Below, piece by piece: positions 16,081 through 23,644 of a stretch of DNA of 33,909 nucleotides. The notes beneath the pieces are model-generated. The model made no database searches. It had not been told where the DNA came from and saw nothing but the letters and a program-made list of their open reading frames with translations. The position numbers and the translations under genes are program-made. The DNA lies in assembly GCA_020637165.1 (NCBI GenBank), contig JACJWN010000017.1, positions 1 through 33,909 on the forward strand, written 5' to 3'. This DNA comes from Mycolicibacterium sp. (GTDB lineage Bacteria; Actinomycetota; Actinomycetes; Mycobacteriales; Mycobacteriaceae). Positions within the stretch are counted from its first letter, which is position 1, and the number at the start of each line of letters is the position of its first letter.

Positions 16081-16488
16081 GTGTCGGTCTCGCTGAGCTA
16101 CGAGTTCACCATCGCGGCCCCGACGATCGACAAGGTGTACCGGGATTGGGTGGCCAACCGCAAGCCGCCGCTGTTCGGGGTCGAGCCGGACGTCAGGGTG
16201 TGGGCGCTCTCCGTGGAGGCGCAGTGTCCGGTTCTGGAGATCGGAGCGGGTACGGGCCGCAATGTACTCGCGCTGGCCGGGCGCGGGCACCCCGTCGACG
16301 TCGTGGAGATCACCAGCGCCTTCGACGTCGATTTCGACGAGCGCCGATCGACATGCGCTGACTGGTCTATCGAAGGACAGCGACAGCGCAACGGTGAGGC
16401 GGGGCCCGGTGGATGTGCGCGGCGGCCCAACCGGCAGGCACGATGTGGGGATGACCGGGACATTCTGTGGCAGGTCGGTGGCGGTTGA
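16081..16488 (+). pseudogene. Truncated SAM-dependent methyltransferase remnant
   Basis: From the GTG at 16081 the first 81 residues read as the N-terminus of a class I methyltransferase: YRDWVANRKPPLFGVEPDVR, then motif I in VLEIGAGTGRNVLALAGRG, then VDVVEITSAF. After about 16323 the homologous character ends and the frame continues as a low-complexity Arg/Gly/Asp tail to a stop at 16488, already inside the following gene. Post-motif I, the catalytic region and the rest of the fold are missing, so it cannot be a working enzyme. M. tuberculosis has fadD6 directly followed by folP2, so this looks like debris of an insertion or rearrangement. Bases 15956-16080 hold nothing I can identify. Confidence 0.6.
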
Positions 16489-17325
16489 TCAGGCGCTGAT
16501 CATGCGATCGTCAATCGCACACCGGATTCCTTCTACGACCGGGGTGCGACCTTCTCCGACGATGCGGCGATGGCAGCCGCTCACCGTGTCATCGCCGAGG
16601 GTGCCGATGTCGTCGACGTCGGCGGCGTCAAGGCCGGTCCCGGAACCCTGGTCGACGCCGAGGAGGAGATCGCCAGGGTGGTGCCCTTTATTGAATGGCT
16701 CCGCGGCAGCTACCCCGACCAGTTGATCAGCGTCGACACCTGGCGCGCCTCGGTGGCCAAGCAAGCCTGCGCCGCGGGCGCCGACATCATCAACGACACC
16801 TGGGCCGGGGCCGATCCGACGCTGCCCGAGGTCGCCGCCGAGTTCGGAGCGGGTCTGGTGTGTTCGCACACCGGCGGTGCGGTACCCCGAACTCGGCCTT
16901 TCCGGGTCAACTACGGCACCACCGTGACCGGGGTGGTCGACTCCGTCATCGCCGAGGTGACCGCCGCGGCCGAGCACGCAGTGTCCGTGGGCGTTCGCCG
17001 CGACGGCGTGTTGATCGACCCGACCCACGATTTCGGCAAAAACACCTTCCACGGGCTGGCCTTGTTGCGTCACGTGAAAGATCTTGTTAACACCGGATGG
17101 CCTGTCCTGATGGCGCTGAGCAACAAAGATTTCATCGGGGAGACTCTGGGTGTGGAATTGACAGAGCGCCTGGAGGGAACGCTGGCGGCGACGGCACTGG
17201 CCGCCGCCGGCGGTGCCCGCATGTTCCGGGTTCACGAGGTGGGACCCACCCGCAGGGTGCTGGAGATGGTGGCATCGGTGTGCGGTGACCGGGCACCGGC
17301 CCGCACAGTGAGGGGGCTGGCATGA
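16451..17325 (+). pseudogene. folP2: FolP2 dihydropteroate-synthase homolog, frameshifted near codon 19
   Basis: The N-terminus (ATG 16451, ending VDQALIM) is in one frame. The rest, from NRTPDSFYDRGATFSDDAA onward, is in another. Compared with M. tuberculosis FolP2 (Rv1207, ALIMAIVNRTPDSFYD), a single G is missing after the ATG at 16502-16504. Beyond the break the body is intact: DVGGVKAGPG, SVDTWRA, NDTWAG, a DPTHDFGKNTFHG block and a KDFIGETLG loop. Translation from the internal ATG at 16570 would give 251 residues lacking the first strand of the TIM barrel. M. tuberculosis FolP2 is reported to lack DHPS activity, so the loss may be tolerated. The stop overlaps gpgS (ATGA), and its translation may matter for gpgS coupling. 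Confidence 0.75.
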
Positions 17326-18281
17326 CGGATCTGAGCGAACGTCTGCAGGTGGCCCCAGGTCGGCCCGTCAACGGCTCCGGGCCCGCCGACAGATGCTGGC
17401 ACCGCCCGAACTGGACCGTCGCCGAACTTGAAGCCGCCAAGCGCGGACGCACCATCTCGGTGGTCCTGCCGGCTCTCAACGAGGAGGAGACCGTCGGTTC
17501 GGTGGTCGAGACGATCACCCCGATGCTCGGCGGCCTCGTCGACGAACTCATCGTGCTGGACTCGGGTTCCACCGACGACACCGAGGCGCGCGCATCGGCA
17601 GCGGGCGCGCGGGTGGTCAGCCGGGAACAGGCGCTGCCGGAACTTCCGCCCCAGCCGGGCAAGGGTGAGGTGTTGTGGCGCTCGCTGGCGGCCACCACCG
17701 GTGACATCGTCGTCTTCATCGACTCCGACCTGATCGACCCGGACCCGATGTTCGTGCCCCGGCTGGTCGGCCCGATCCTGACCGGCAAGGGTGTTCACCT
17801 GGTTCGCGGTTTCTACCGGCGGCCGCTGAAGCTGCGGGTCGGGGAGGACGCCAACGGCGGGGGTCGGGTCACCGAACTGGTCGCCCGGCCGCTGCTCGCC
17901 GCGCTGCGCCCCGAACTCGGTTGCGTGCTCCAGCCGCTGGGCGGAGAGTATGCGGGGACCCGTGAGCTGCTCACCTCGATACCGTTCGCCCCGGGCTACG
18001 GGGTGGAGATCGGCATCCTGATCGACACCTACGACAAGCTCGGTCTCAGCGCCATCGCCCAGGTCAATCTGGGTGTGCGGACCCACCGCAACCGTCCGAT
18101 GCGGGAACTGGGCCCGATGAGCCGACAGGTCATCGCCACCCTGCTGAGCCGGTGCGGGATCGGAGACTCCGGGGTCGGGTTGACCCAGTTCATGCCGGGC
18201 TCGAACGGCGCCGACGGATATGTGGCCCGGACCTCTGCGGTGTCGCTGGCCGACCGGCCGCCGATGAACACACTTCGCTGA
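17322..18281 (+). CDS. gpgS: GpgS, glucosyl-3-phosphoglycerate synthase
   Basis: Transfers glucose from a nucleotide donor to 3-phosphoglycerate, the first step of methylglucose lipopolysaccharide (MGLP) synthesis in the cytoplasm. The 319-residue GT81/GT-A enzyme has the N-terminal VVLPALNEEETVGSVV nucleotide motif, the metal-binding DSD at Asp134-Ser-Asp136 and the active-site His at 255 (RTHRNRP), equivalent to the conserved His in M. tuberculosis GpgS (Rv1208). The acceptor-loop region GYGVEIGILIDTY is present. ATG at 17322 overlaps the folP2 stop by four bases, so gpgS translation may depend on ribosomes arriving from folP2. It is functionally linked to the glucan genes glgM and glgC 1.3 kb further on. 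Confidence 0.97.
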   Translation: MTDLSERLQVAPGRPVNGSGPADRCWHRPNWTVAELEAAKRGRTISVVLPALNEEETVGSVVETITPMLGGLVDELIVLDSGSTDDTEARASAAGARVVSREQALPELPPQPGKGEVLWRSLAATTGDIVVFIDSDLIDPDPMFVPRLVGPILTGKGVHLVRGFYRRPLKLRVGEDANGGGRVTELVARPLLAALRPELGCVLQPLGGEYAGTRELLTSIPFAPGYGVEIGILIDTYDKLGLSAIAQVNLGVRTHRNRPMRELGPMSRQVIATLLSRCGIGDSGVGLTQFMPGSNGADGYVARTSAVSLADRPPMNTLR

Positions 18282-18330
18282 CAAGGGGCGTGCTGGGTCG
18301 CGCCGCCGTGCGTGAGGCAGGATCGCGAGT

Positions 18331-18699
18331 GTGACGCTGATCCTGACGTACCTTGTGGTGCTCATTCTGGTGGCCGTCGTCCTGTTCGGTATAGCCACCC
18401 TCCTGTTCGGCCGCGGCGAGCAACTTCCGCCGCTGCCGCGCGGAACCACCGCCACCGTGCTGCCCGCCTCGGGGGTCACCGGTGCCGATGTCGAGGCCGT
18501 GAAATTCGCCCAGGTGCTGCGGGGCTACAAGACCAGCGAGGTGGACTGGGTTCTGGACCGGCTGGGCGCCGAACTCGATCAGTTGCGGGGCGAACTCGCG
18601 GCGGTACGGGCCACCGCCGGTCTGCCGGACCCGACCAGTGGCCGATGGCCCGCGCCGGCGGAATCGGGGCCCGCTCAGGCGGATTCGGGCTCAGTCTGA
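18331..18699 (+). CDS. Small membrane protein with DivIVA-like motif (Rv1209 homolog)
   Basis: A 122-residue protein with one N-terminal transmembrane helix (about residues 3-26), a short linker, and a DivIVA-type motif at about 58-75 (FAQVLRGYKTSEVDWVLDRL), followed by a short coiled-coil-prone stretch and a Pro/Ala/Ser-rich tail. It occupies the place of M. tuberculosis Rv1209. The DivIVA-like segment suggests polar or septal localisation by analogy, but no partner is visible. Start is GTG at 18331. It follows gpgS by 49 bases and precedes tagA by 10, so it is probably in the same operon. Confidence 0.8.
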   Translation: MTLILTYLVVLILVAVVLFGIATLLFGRGEQLPPLPRGTTATVLPASGVTGADVEAVKFAQVLRGYKTSEVDWVLDRLGAELDQLRGELAAVRATAGLPDPTSGRWPAPAESGPAQADSGSV

Positions 18700-18709
18700 T
18701 GGGTCCCGC

Positions 18710-19315
18710 GTGACCGTCCCTGATGACGACTGGATCAGATGTCCGTGGGCGACAAGCGGATCGGGATCCGACCGGGCGTTGATGTGCGGGTATCACGACC
18801 GCGAGTGGGGTCGCCCGTTGCGGGGGCGTGTCGCGATGTTCGAGCGGATGACGCTGGAGGCCTTCCAGAGCGGCTTGTCCTGGCTGGTCATACTTCGGAA
18901 AAGGGAGAATTTCCGCCGGGCGTTCGCCCGTTTCGACATCGAGACGGTCGCCGGCTTCACAGAGGTCGACGTCGCCCGCCTGATGGCCGATGCCGGCATC
19001 GTGCGCAATCGGGCCAAGATCGAGGCGACCGTCGCCAACGCCCGCGCCGCCGCTGCCCTGGACGTGGACCTGTCCGAGCTGCTGTGGTCCTACGCTCCAC
19101 CCTCGCGGCCACGTCCGGTCACACCTGCCGAGGTGCCGCCGCAGACCCCGGAGTCGCGCGCCCTGGCGCGCGAACTAACGCGTCGGGGTTTCCGATTTGT
19201 CGGCCCGACCACGGCCTATGCGTTGATGCAGGCCACCGGGATGGTCGACGATCACCTGCGTGATTGCTGGGTGTCCGGGTCGGTAACAGGTGGGGACGCC
19301 GATAAGGAAGAATAG
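18710..19315 (+). CDS. tagA: TagA, DNA-3-methyladenine glycosylase I
   Basis: Removes 3-methyladenine from alkylated DNA, starting base-excision repair. The 201-residue protein has the zinc-binding pattern of the Tag family: Cys in the N-terminal IRCPWA, His in CGYHDREWG, and the C-terminal His and Cys in DDHLRDCW. The LEAFQSGLSWL segment holds the base-pocket Glu and Trp, and the helix-hairpin-helix-like ADAGIVRNRAKIEA follows. It matches M. tuberculosis TagA (Rv1210). GTG at 18710 is chosen since the family begins a few residues before the first zinc Cys; the longer frame from 18638 overlaps the preceding gene. Confidence 0.94.
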   Translation: MTVPDDDWIRCPWATSGSGSDRALMCGYHDREWGRPLRGRVAMFERMTLEAFQSGLSWLVILRKRENFRRAFARFDIETVAGFTEVDVARLMADAGIVRNRAKIEATVANARAAAALDVDLSELLWSYAPPSRPRPVTPAEVPPQTPESRALARELTRRGFRFVGPTTAYALMQATGMVDDHLRDCWVSGSVTGGDADKEE

Positions 19316-19322
19316 GAAACAC

Positions 19323-19328
19323 TAGAAT
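19323..19328 (+). promoter_or_regulatory. Candidate -10 box (TAGAAT) for the DUF3117 gene
   Basis: TAGAAT fits TANNNT and would give a leader of about 55 bases. That leader contains a CCGCCG/CGGCGG stem (19337-19342 with 19355-19360) and then the ribosome site. Confidence 0.4.
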
Positions 19329-19374
19329 CGTCTCCACCGCCGCTCAGTCGGTGTCGGCGGGCCTGCTCGAATCT

Positions 19375-19380
19375 GGAGGG
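19375..19380 (+). promoter_or_regulatory. Ribosome binding site of the DUF3117 gene
   Basis: GGAGGG lies eight bases before the ATG at 19389 and confirms the short ORF as a real gene. Confidence 0.7.
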
Positions 19381-19388
19381 AGCATTCG

Positions 19389-19556
19389 ATGGCGGCGATG
19401 AAGCCACGGACCGGAGATGGTCCGCTGGAAGCGACCAAAGAGGGGCGCGGCATCGTGATGCGGGTACCGCTGGAAGGCGGTGGCCGGCTCGTCGTCGAGT
19501 TGACCCCCGACGAGGCCGCTGCCCTCGGCGACGAACTCAAGGGCGTCACGAGCTGA
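19389..19556 (+). CDS. DUF3117 small protein (Rv1211 homolog)
   Basis: A 55-residue protein beginning Met-Ala-Ala-Met-Lys-Pro-Arg-Thr-Gly-Asp-Gly-Pro. It contains GRGIVMRVPLEGGGRLVVEL and a C-terminal TPDEAAALGDELKGV helix. Length and sequence match the actinobacterial DUF3117 family, represented by Rv1211 at the same locus. Function is unproven; some Rv1211 studies discuss calmodulin-like properties, which I cannot evaluate from sequence. It has no signal peptide or membrane segment, so it is cytoplasmic. It is convergent with glgM 29 bases away, and its own -10 and ribosome site suggest separate expression. Confidence 0.9.
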   Translation: MAAMKPRTGDGPLEATKEGRGIVMRVPLEGGGRLVVELTPDEAAALGDELKGVTS

Positions 19557-19585
19557 CCTCCGGGCCGCCATAGGCCGACGAGTTA

Positions 19586-20749
19586 CTACCGCGTGACCGC
19601 GCGGTAGATCTCCAATGTCTGCTCGGCGATTCTGGCCCAGGAGAACTCGTCGATACAGCGCGCTCGGCCGGCCGCTCCGTAGGCCGCAGCCAGCGCCGGG
19701 TCCGCCACCAGTGCGTTGACTGCGTCGGCCAGACCCGCCTCGAAAGACCGCGGATCAGCCTCGTCATAGTGCACCAGCCTGCCGGTGACCCCGTCGATAA
19801 CCACCTCGGGAATGCCGCCGACGTCGGAGGCCACGACGGCCGTACCGCACGCCATCGCTTCCAGGTTCACGATCCCGAGCGGCTCGTACACCGACGGGCA
19901 CACGAAGGCCGTCGCCGCCGAGAGGATTTCGCGGATCTCGTGCACCGGCAGGAAGTCCCGCACCCAGAACACCCCACCGCGTTCGGCCGCCAGTTCGGCG
20001 ACCGCAGTCCTGACCTCTTCTGCGATCTCAGGGGTGTCGGGCGCCCCGGCGCAGAGGACCAGTTGAATCTCCGGGTCGAAGCGGTGTGCCGCGGCGATCA
20101 GGTGTGGCACACCTTTCTGGCGGGTGATCCGGCCGACGAAGGCCACCATCGGCCGGGAGGGGTCCACCCCGAGTTCGTCGAGCACCGACTCGTCCGGATC
20201 GGTATCGGCCGGGTACCAGACCCCGGTGTCGATACCGTTCCGTACGACGTGCACCCGGGCGGGATCCAGCGCGGGGTACACCGACAGCACGTCGTTACGC
20301 ATCCCGGCGCTGACCGCGATCACCGCGTCGGCGGCCTGGACGGCGGTGCGCTCGACCCATAGCGAGACCCGGTAGCCGCCGCCGAGCTGCTCGGCCTTCC
20401 ACGGCCGCTTCGGCTCCAGGGAATGGGCCGTCAGGACATGCGGGATGCCGTGCAGCAGGGCGGCGAGGTGTCCGGCCATGCCGGTGTACCAGGTGTGCGA
20501 ATGCGCCACCGTGGCTCCGGCGGCCGCGTCGGCCATCCGCAGATCGCTCGACAACGTCGACAGCGCCGGGTTGGCATCCGCCAACGCCGGGTCGGGCTGA
20601 TGGGCGAAGGCGGTGGACCGCGGTGCGCCCATACAATGCACGTCCACCTCGCACAACCGCCGCAGCTGGGAAACCAGTTCGGTCACATGGACCCCGGCTC
20701 CGCCGTAGACCTCGGGCGGGTACTCCCGCGTCATCATCGCCACCCGCAT
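19586..20749 (-). CDS. glgM: GlgM (GlgA), maltose-1-phosphate-forming glucosyltransferase
   Basis: A GT4-type glucosyltransferase of 387 residues. Its M. tuberculosis ortholog (Rv1212c) uses ADP-glucose and glucose 1-phosphate to make alpha-maltose 1-phosphate for GlgE-driven alpha-glucan synthesis. The N-terminal Rossmann domain starts MTREYPPEVYGGAGVHV with the Gly-Gly-Ala-Gly donor loop. The middle has SLWVERTAVQAADAVIAVS. The C-terminal domain carries FVGRITRQKGVPHLI and the E-x7-E donor motif in PSVYEPLGIVNLEAMACG. It is divergent from glgC, which supplies its ADP-glucose, with only 82 bases between them. A TACGGT box six bases before the ATG suggests a leaderless mRNA. Confidence 0.96.
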   Translation of the reverse strand: MRVAMMTREYPPEVYGGAGVHVTELVSQLRRLCEVDVHCMGAPRSTAFAHQPDPALADANPALSTLSSDLRMADAAAGATVAHSHTWYTGMAGHLAALLHGIPHVLTAHSLEPKRPWKAEQLGGGYRVSLWVERTAVQAADAVIAVSAGMRNDVLSVYPALDPARVHVVRNGIDTGVWYPADTDPDESVLDELGVDPSRPMVAFVGRITRQKGVPHLIAAAHRFDPEIQLVLCAGAPDTPEIAEEVRTAVAELAAERGGVFWVRDFLPVHEIREILSAATAFVCPSVYEPLGIVNLEAMACGTAVVASDVGGIPEVVIDGVTGRLVHYDEADPRSFEAGLADAVNALVADPALAAAYGAAGRARCIDEFSWARIAEQTLEIYRAVTR

Positions 20750-20755
20750 AGGCTG

Positions 20756-20761
20756 ACCGTA
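20756..20761 (-). promoter_or_regulatory. Candidate leaderless promoter -10 (TACGGT) for glgM
   Basis: Minus-strand TACGGT, then six bases, then ATG at 20749. It is the same hexamer as the dapD box. Confidence 0.5.
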
Positions 20762-20818
20762 GTGCAGCCGTCGCCAGGCGAAACCCCGATTGCCCTAGCC
20801 GTTGCAGGCGGTGGTGGT

Positions 20819-20824
20819 TAGGTT
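20819..20824 (+). promoter_or_regulatory. Candidate leaderless promoter -10 (TAGGTT) for glgC
   Basis: TAGGTT, then seven bases, then ATG at 20832. Together with the opposite box at 20756-20761 the two promoters share an 82-base divergent region, so any regulator bound there could control both genes. Confidence 0.5.
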
Positions 20825-20831
20825 TACTCCC

Positions 20832-22046
20832 ATGAGGGAGTTGCCGCATGTGCTTGGCATCGTCCTGGCCGGGGGCGAGGGGAAGCGGCTGTACCCACTG
20901 ACGGCGGACCGGGCCAAGCCCGCGGTCCCTTTCGGCGGCGCCTACCGGCTCATCGACTTCGTTTTGTCGAATCTCGTCAATGCCCGCTATCTACGAATCT
21001 GCGTGCTGACTCAGTACAAGTCGCACTCCCTGGACCGCCATATCTCGCAGAACTGGCGGTTGAGTGGCCTGGCAGGGGAGTACATCACCCCGGTGCCTGC
21101 CCAGCAGCGACTCGGCCCGCGCTGGTACACCGGTTCGGCCGACGCCATCCACCAGTCACTCAACCTGATCTACGACGAGGATCCCGACTACATCGTGGTG
21201 TTCGGCGCCGACCACGTGTACCGGATGGACCCCGAGCAGATGGTGAACTTCCACATCGAAAGCGGCGCCGGCGCCACGGTCGCCGGGATCCGGGTGCCGC
21301 GTACGGAGGCGCGCGCCTTCGGCTGCATCGATGCCGACGGTTCGGGACGGATCCGCAGTTTCGTGGAGAAGCCGGCCGACCCGCCGGGCACCCCGGACAA
21401 CCCCGATCAGACCTTCGTCTCGATGGGGAACTACGTGTTCACCACGAAGGTGCTCATCGACGCGATCCGCGCGGACGCTGACGACGACACCTCCGATCAC
21501 GACATGGGCGGCAACATCATTCCGAACCTGGTCGAGGACGGCCTCGCCGCGGTCTATGACTTCAACGACAACGAGGTCCCCGGCGCCACCGAACGCGATC
21601 ACGGATACTGGCGCGACGTCGGGACACTGGATGCCTTCTACGACGCGCACATGGATCTGGTGTCAGTCCACCCGGTGTTCAACCTTTACAACAAACGCTG
21701 GCCAATTCGGGGGGAGTCGGAGAACCTGGCTCCGGCGAAGTTCGTCAATGGCGGCGCGGCCCAGGAGTCGGTGGTCGGCGCGGGCAGCATCATCTCGGCG
21801 GCATCGGTGCGCAACTCCGTGCTGTCGAGCAACGTGGTCATCGAGGACGGGGCCTACGTCGAGGGCAGCGTGTTGATGCCCGGCGTCCGGGTGGGCAGCG
21901 GGGCGGTGGTGCGCCGGGCGATCCTGGACAAGAACGTCGTCGTGGGGCCCGGTGAAATGGTCGGAGTGGACTTGGAGCGCGACCGCAGCCGGTTCGCGAT
22001 CAGTTCCGGCGGTGTGGTCGCCGTCGGCAAGGGTGTCTTCGTCTAG
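20832..22046 (+). CDS. glgC: GlgC, glucose-1-phosphate adenylyltransferase
   Basis: Makes ADP-glucose from glucose 1-phosphate and ATP, the donor for glycogen, capsular glucan and GlgM. The 404-residue protein equals the M. tuberculosis enzyme (Rv1213) in length and is nearly identical along it. Motifs are [13 protein letters not shown] (nucleotide loop), [37 protein letters not shown] (catalytic Asp), FVEKP (sugar-phosphate Lys), and a C-terminal left-handed beta-helix with hexapeptide repeats. The upstream in-frame start at 20802 is rejected because family members begin at [14 protein letters not shown]. Allosteric control by glycolytic intermediates is known for the family. Confidence 0.98.
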   Translation: MRELPHVLGIVLAGGEGKRLYPLTADRAKPAVPFGGAYRLIDFVLSNLVNARYLRICVLTQYKSHSLDRHISQNWRLSGLAGEYITPVPAQQRLGPRWYTGSADAIHQSLNLIYDEDPDYIVVFGADHVYRMDPEQMVNFHIESGAGATVAGIRVPRTEARAFGCIDADGSGRIRSFVEKPADPPGTPDNPDQTFVSMGNYVFTTKVLIDAIRADADDDTSDHDMGGNIIPNLVEDGLAAVYDFNDNEVPGATERDHGYWRDVGTLDAFYDAHMDLVSVHPVFNLYNKRWPIRGESENLAPAKFVNGGAAQESVVGAGSIISAASVRNSVLSSNVVIEDGAYVEGSVLMPGVRVGSGAVVRRAILDKNVVVGPGEMVGVDLERDRSRFAISSGGVVAVGKGVFV

Positions 22047-22081
22047 CTCCCCTCCCGGCACGGGGCTCGCCTCTTGGCGCC

Positions 22082-22140
22082 AGCAGACACAAATGTCCCC
22101 AAAACTAAGGCGTGTCGGGGTGGTTTACGTCTGCTCGGCG
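22082..22140. repeat. Dispersed hairpin repeat, copy 2 (glgC/DUF4126 junction)
   Basis: The plus strand reads AGCAGACACAAATGTCCCC, a short centre, GGCGTGTCGGGG, then TTTACGTCTGCTCGGCG. It aligns with the reverse complement of the element at 9624-9688, sharing the AGCAGAC-CAAATGTCCCC and GGCGTGTCGGGG blocks, so the two copies are in opposite orientation. Arms here are imperfect. It lies between the convergent glgC and DUF4126 genes and overlaps the last 36 bases of the latter. In this position it could also act as a bidirectional transcription terminator. Confidence 0.8.
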
Positions 22141-22725
22141 GGGAGGGCGAGGGCGACGGCGGGAACGGCGACGCAGCAGGCGGACCGCGGCCCAGATCAG
22201 TGCGATCAGCACGAGCAGGACCAGCGCCGGGATCAGGATCGCGATGAACGTCAGGCCCACGCTGGTGACGTCCTCGATGGTGCTCAACACGGGGGCCGCC
22301 ACCCCGGCGGTGGCGACATTGGCCGCCGGTCGCACCGTCGTCTTCGTCAGGTGCACCACCAGTGCGGTCACCACCCCGATGGCCACCGGAACCCAGGCGC
22401 CCGTTCGCGCGAAATCGGCCGGATCGGTGACCGCCGCGGTCTGGGCGGCGGTGCCCGAGCCGAACACGATGCCGCCGGAGGTGGGCCGCACGAAAGTCTG
22501 CACGGCATCGTTGACCGAATCCAGCGCCGGGATCTTGTCGGCCACGACCTCCACCACCAACAGCACCGCCACGATCGCCAGAACCCAGCCGTTCTCCAGC
22601 CAGGACCAGCCGGGTGGGAGGGTGATCAGGCTGGTGAACCTGCCCAGCAGGCCCATCAGCAGCAGGGGGATGTAGGCGTTGAGCCCCGCAGCGGTGGCCA
22701 GACCGAAACCGGTCATCAGTTCCAT
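22105..22725 (-). CDS. DUF4126 integral membrane protein
   Basis: A 206-residue membrane protein starting MELMTGFGLATAAGLNAYIPLLLMGLLGRF, which is the DUF4126 pattern (glycine-rich first helix with Asn). About four hydrophobic segments follow, including WVLAIVAVLLVVEVVADKIP, a VAIGVVTALVVHL helix and a C-terminal LTFIAILIPALVLLVLIALIW helix, before an Arg-rich cytoplasmic tail. The last 11 residues (RRADVNHPDTP) are encoded by a dispersed hairpin repeat, so the native C-terminus has probably been replaced. GAGGAGG upstream supports ATG at 22725. Transport or lipid roles are unproven for this family. Confidence 0.85.
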   Translation of the reverse strand: MELMTGFGLATAAGLNAYIPLLLMGLLGRFTSLITLPPGWSWLENGWVLAIVAVLLVVEVVADKIPALDSVNDAVQTFVRPTSGGIVFGSGTAAQTAAVTDPADFARTGAWVPVAIGVVTALVVHLTKTTVRPAANVATAGVAAPVLSTIEDVTSVGLTFIAILIPALVLLVLIALIWAAVRLLRRRSRRRPRPPRRADVNHPDTP

Positions 22726-22942
22726 GCGGGGCCTCCTCAACCCAAGACGCCTGGCCGAACGGCCATCCGTTCAGGATGAACCGTCAGTGCACCCGGCCGG
22801 TGTTGTTTCGGCGCATCCCGCAGGCGCACCGGGCAGGGCCCGTTCGATCCCGGGGGCTGACGGTGCTGCTGGCGGGTACGGACTTTCGGATGGCAGTGTG
22901 GGGGCTGTGGGGTACCGCCCCCACAGCCGAGTAAGGAATGTC

Positions 22943-23602
22943 ATGGCAGCACCGCGCGTCGACTGGGATCTCGTCTACCGGCAGCAGACGCTGCCGCCTT
23001 GGAGTATCGGGGCACCGCAGCCCGAGCTGGCTGCGCTGATCGACCAGGGCAAAGTACACGGGGAGGTCCTCGACGCCGGCTGCGGGCATGCGGCACTGTC
23101 GCTGGAACTGGCCCAGCGCGGGTACACCGTGGTCGGATTGGACATCAGCGCGACCGCGATCGCCCGGGCGGCGGCGAGCGCGGCGGAACGCGGCCTTGCC
23201 AATGCCAGCTTCGCCCGGGTCGACATCACCGATTTCGGCGGCTACGACGGACGTTTCGACACGGTGATGGATTGCGGACTGCTGCACGCCTTGCCGATCG
23301 ACCGCCGGCAGTCCTACATCGACAGCATTCACCGCGCCGCCGCCCCGGGCGCATCGCTATACATCCTGGCGTTCGCCCCGCGCACATTCGGGCCCGATGT
23401 ACCCGGTCCGAACGGGTTCACCGCCGACGAACTGCGCGATACCGCCGCCAGCCGGTGGAGCGTCGACGAGGTGCGTCCGGCGATGCTCTACGCCAACGAC
23501 ACCCACGCCGCCGACGGCCCATCACCGCGCGGCGATGTGCAACGCACCCCGGACGGACATCTGATGATGCCCGCCTTCCTGCTCAGCGCCCACAAAGAGT
23601 GA
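22943..23602 (+). CDS. Class I SAM-dependent methyltransferase
   Basis: A 219-residue methyltransferase. Motif I is VLDAGCGHAALSLELAQRG (SAM glycine loop, about residues 43-60), the acidic post-I residue is in VVGLDIS, and FDTVMDCGLLHALP forms motif II/III. The C-terminal part contains a TADELRD segment. The fold and the GxLHALP stretch resemble TPMT/UbiE-like small-molecule methyltransferases; the substrate is unknown. ATG at 22943 is preceded by an AAGGAA patch. The upstream in-frame extension overlaps the DUF4126 gene antisense and is not coding. It is convergent with the Rv1220c homolog. M. tuberculosis has PE14 and an ABC transporter in this interval instead. Confidence 0.85.
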   Translation: MAAPRVDWDLVYRQQTLPPWSIGAPQPELAALIDQGKVHGEVLDAGCGHAALSLELAQRGYTVVGLDISATAIARAAASAAERGLANASFARVDITDFGGYDGRFDTVMDCGLLHALPIDRRQSYIDSIHRAAAPGASLYILAFAPRTFGPDVPGPNGFTADELRDTAASRWSVDEVRPAMLYANDTHAADGPSPRGDVQRTPDGHLMMPAFLLSAHKE

Positions 23603-23644
23603 CCGCGAAGCCCAAGGTCCAGCACCTGGTGAGTCGACGGGGTT

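Noticed and set aside
16495-16570. Programmed frameshift in folP2
   Set aside because: No slippery heptamer or downstream structure at the break. A simple loss of one G from GG explains it.
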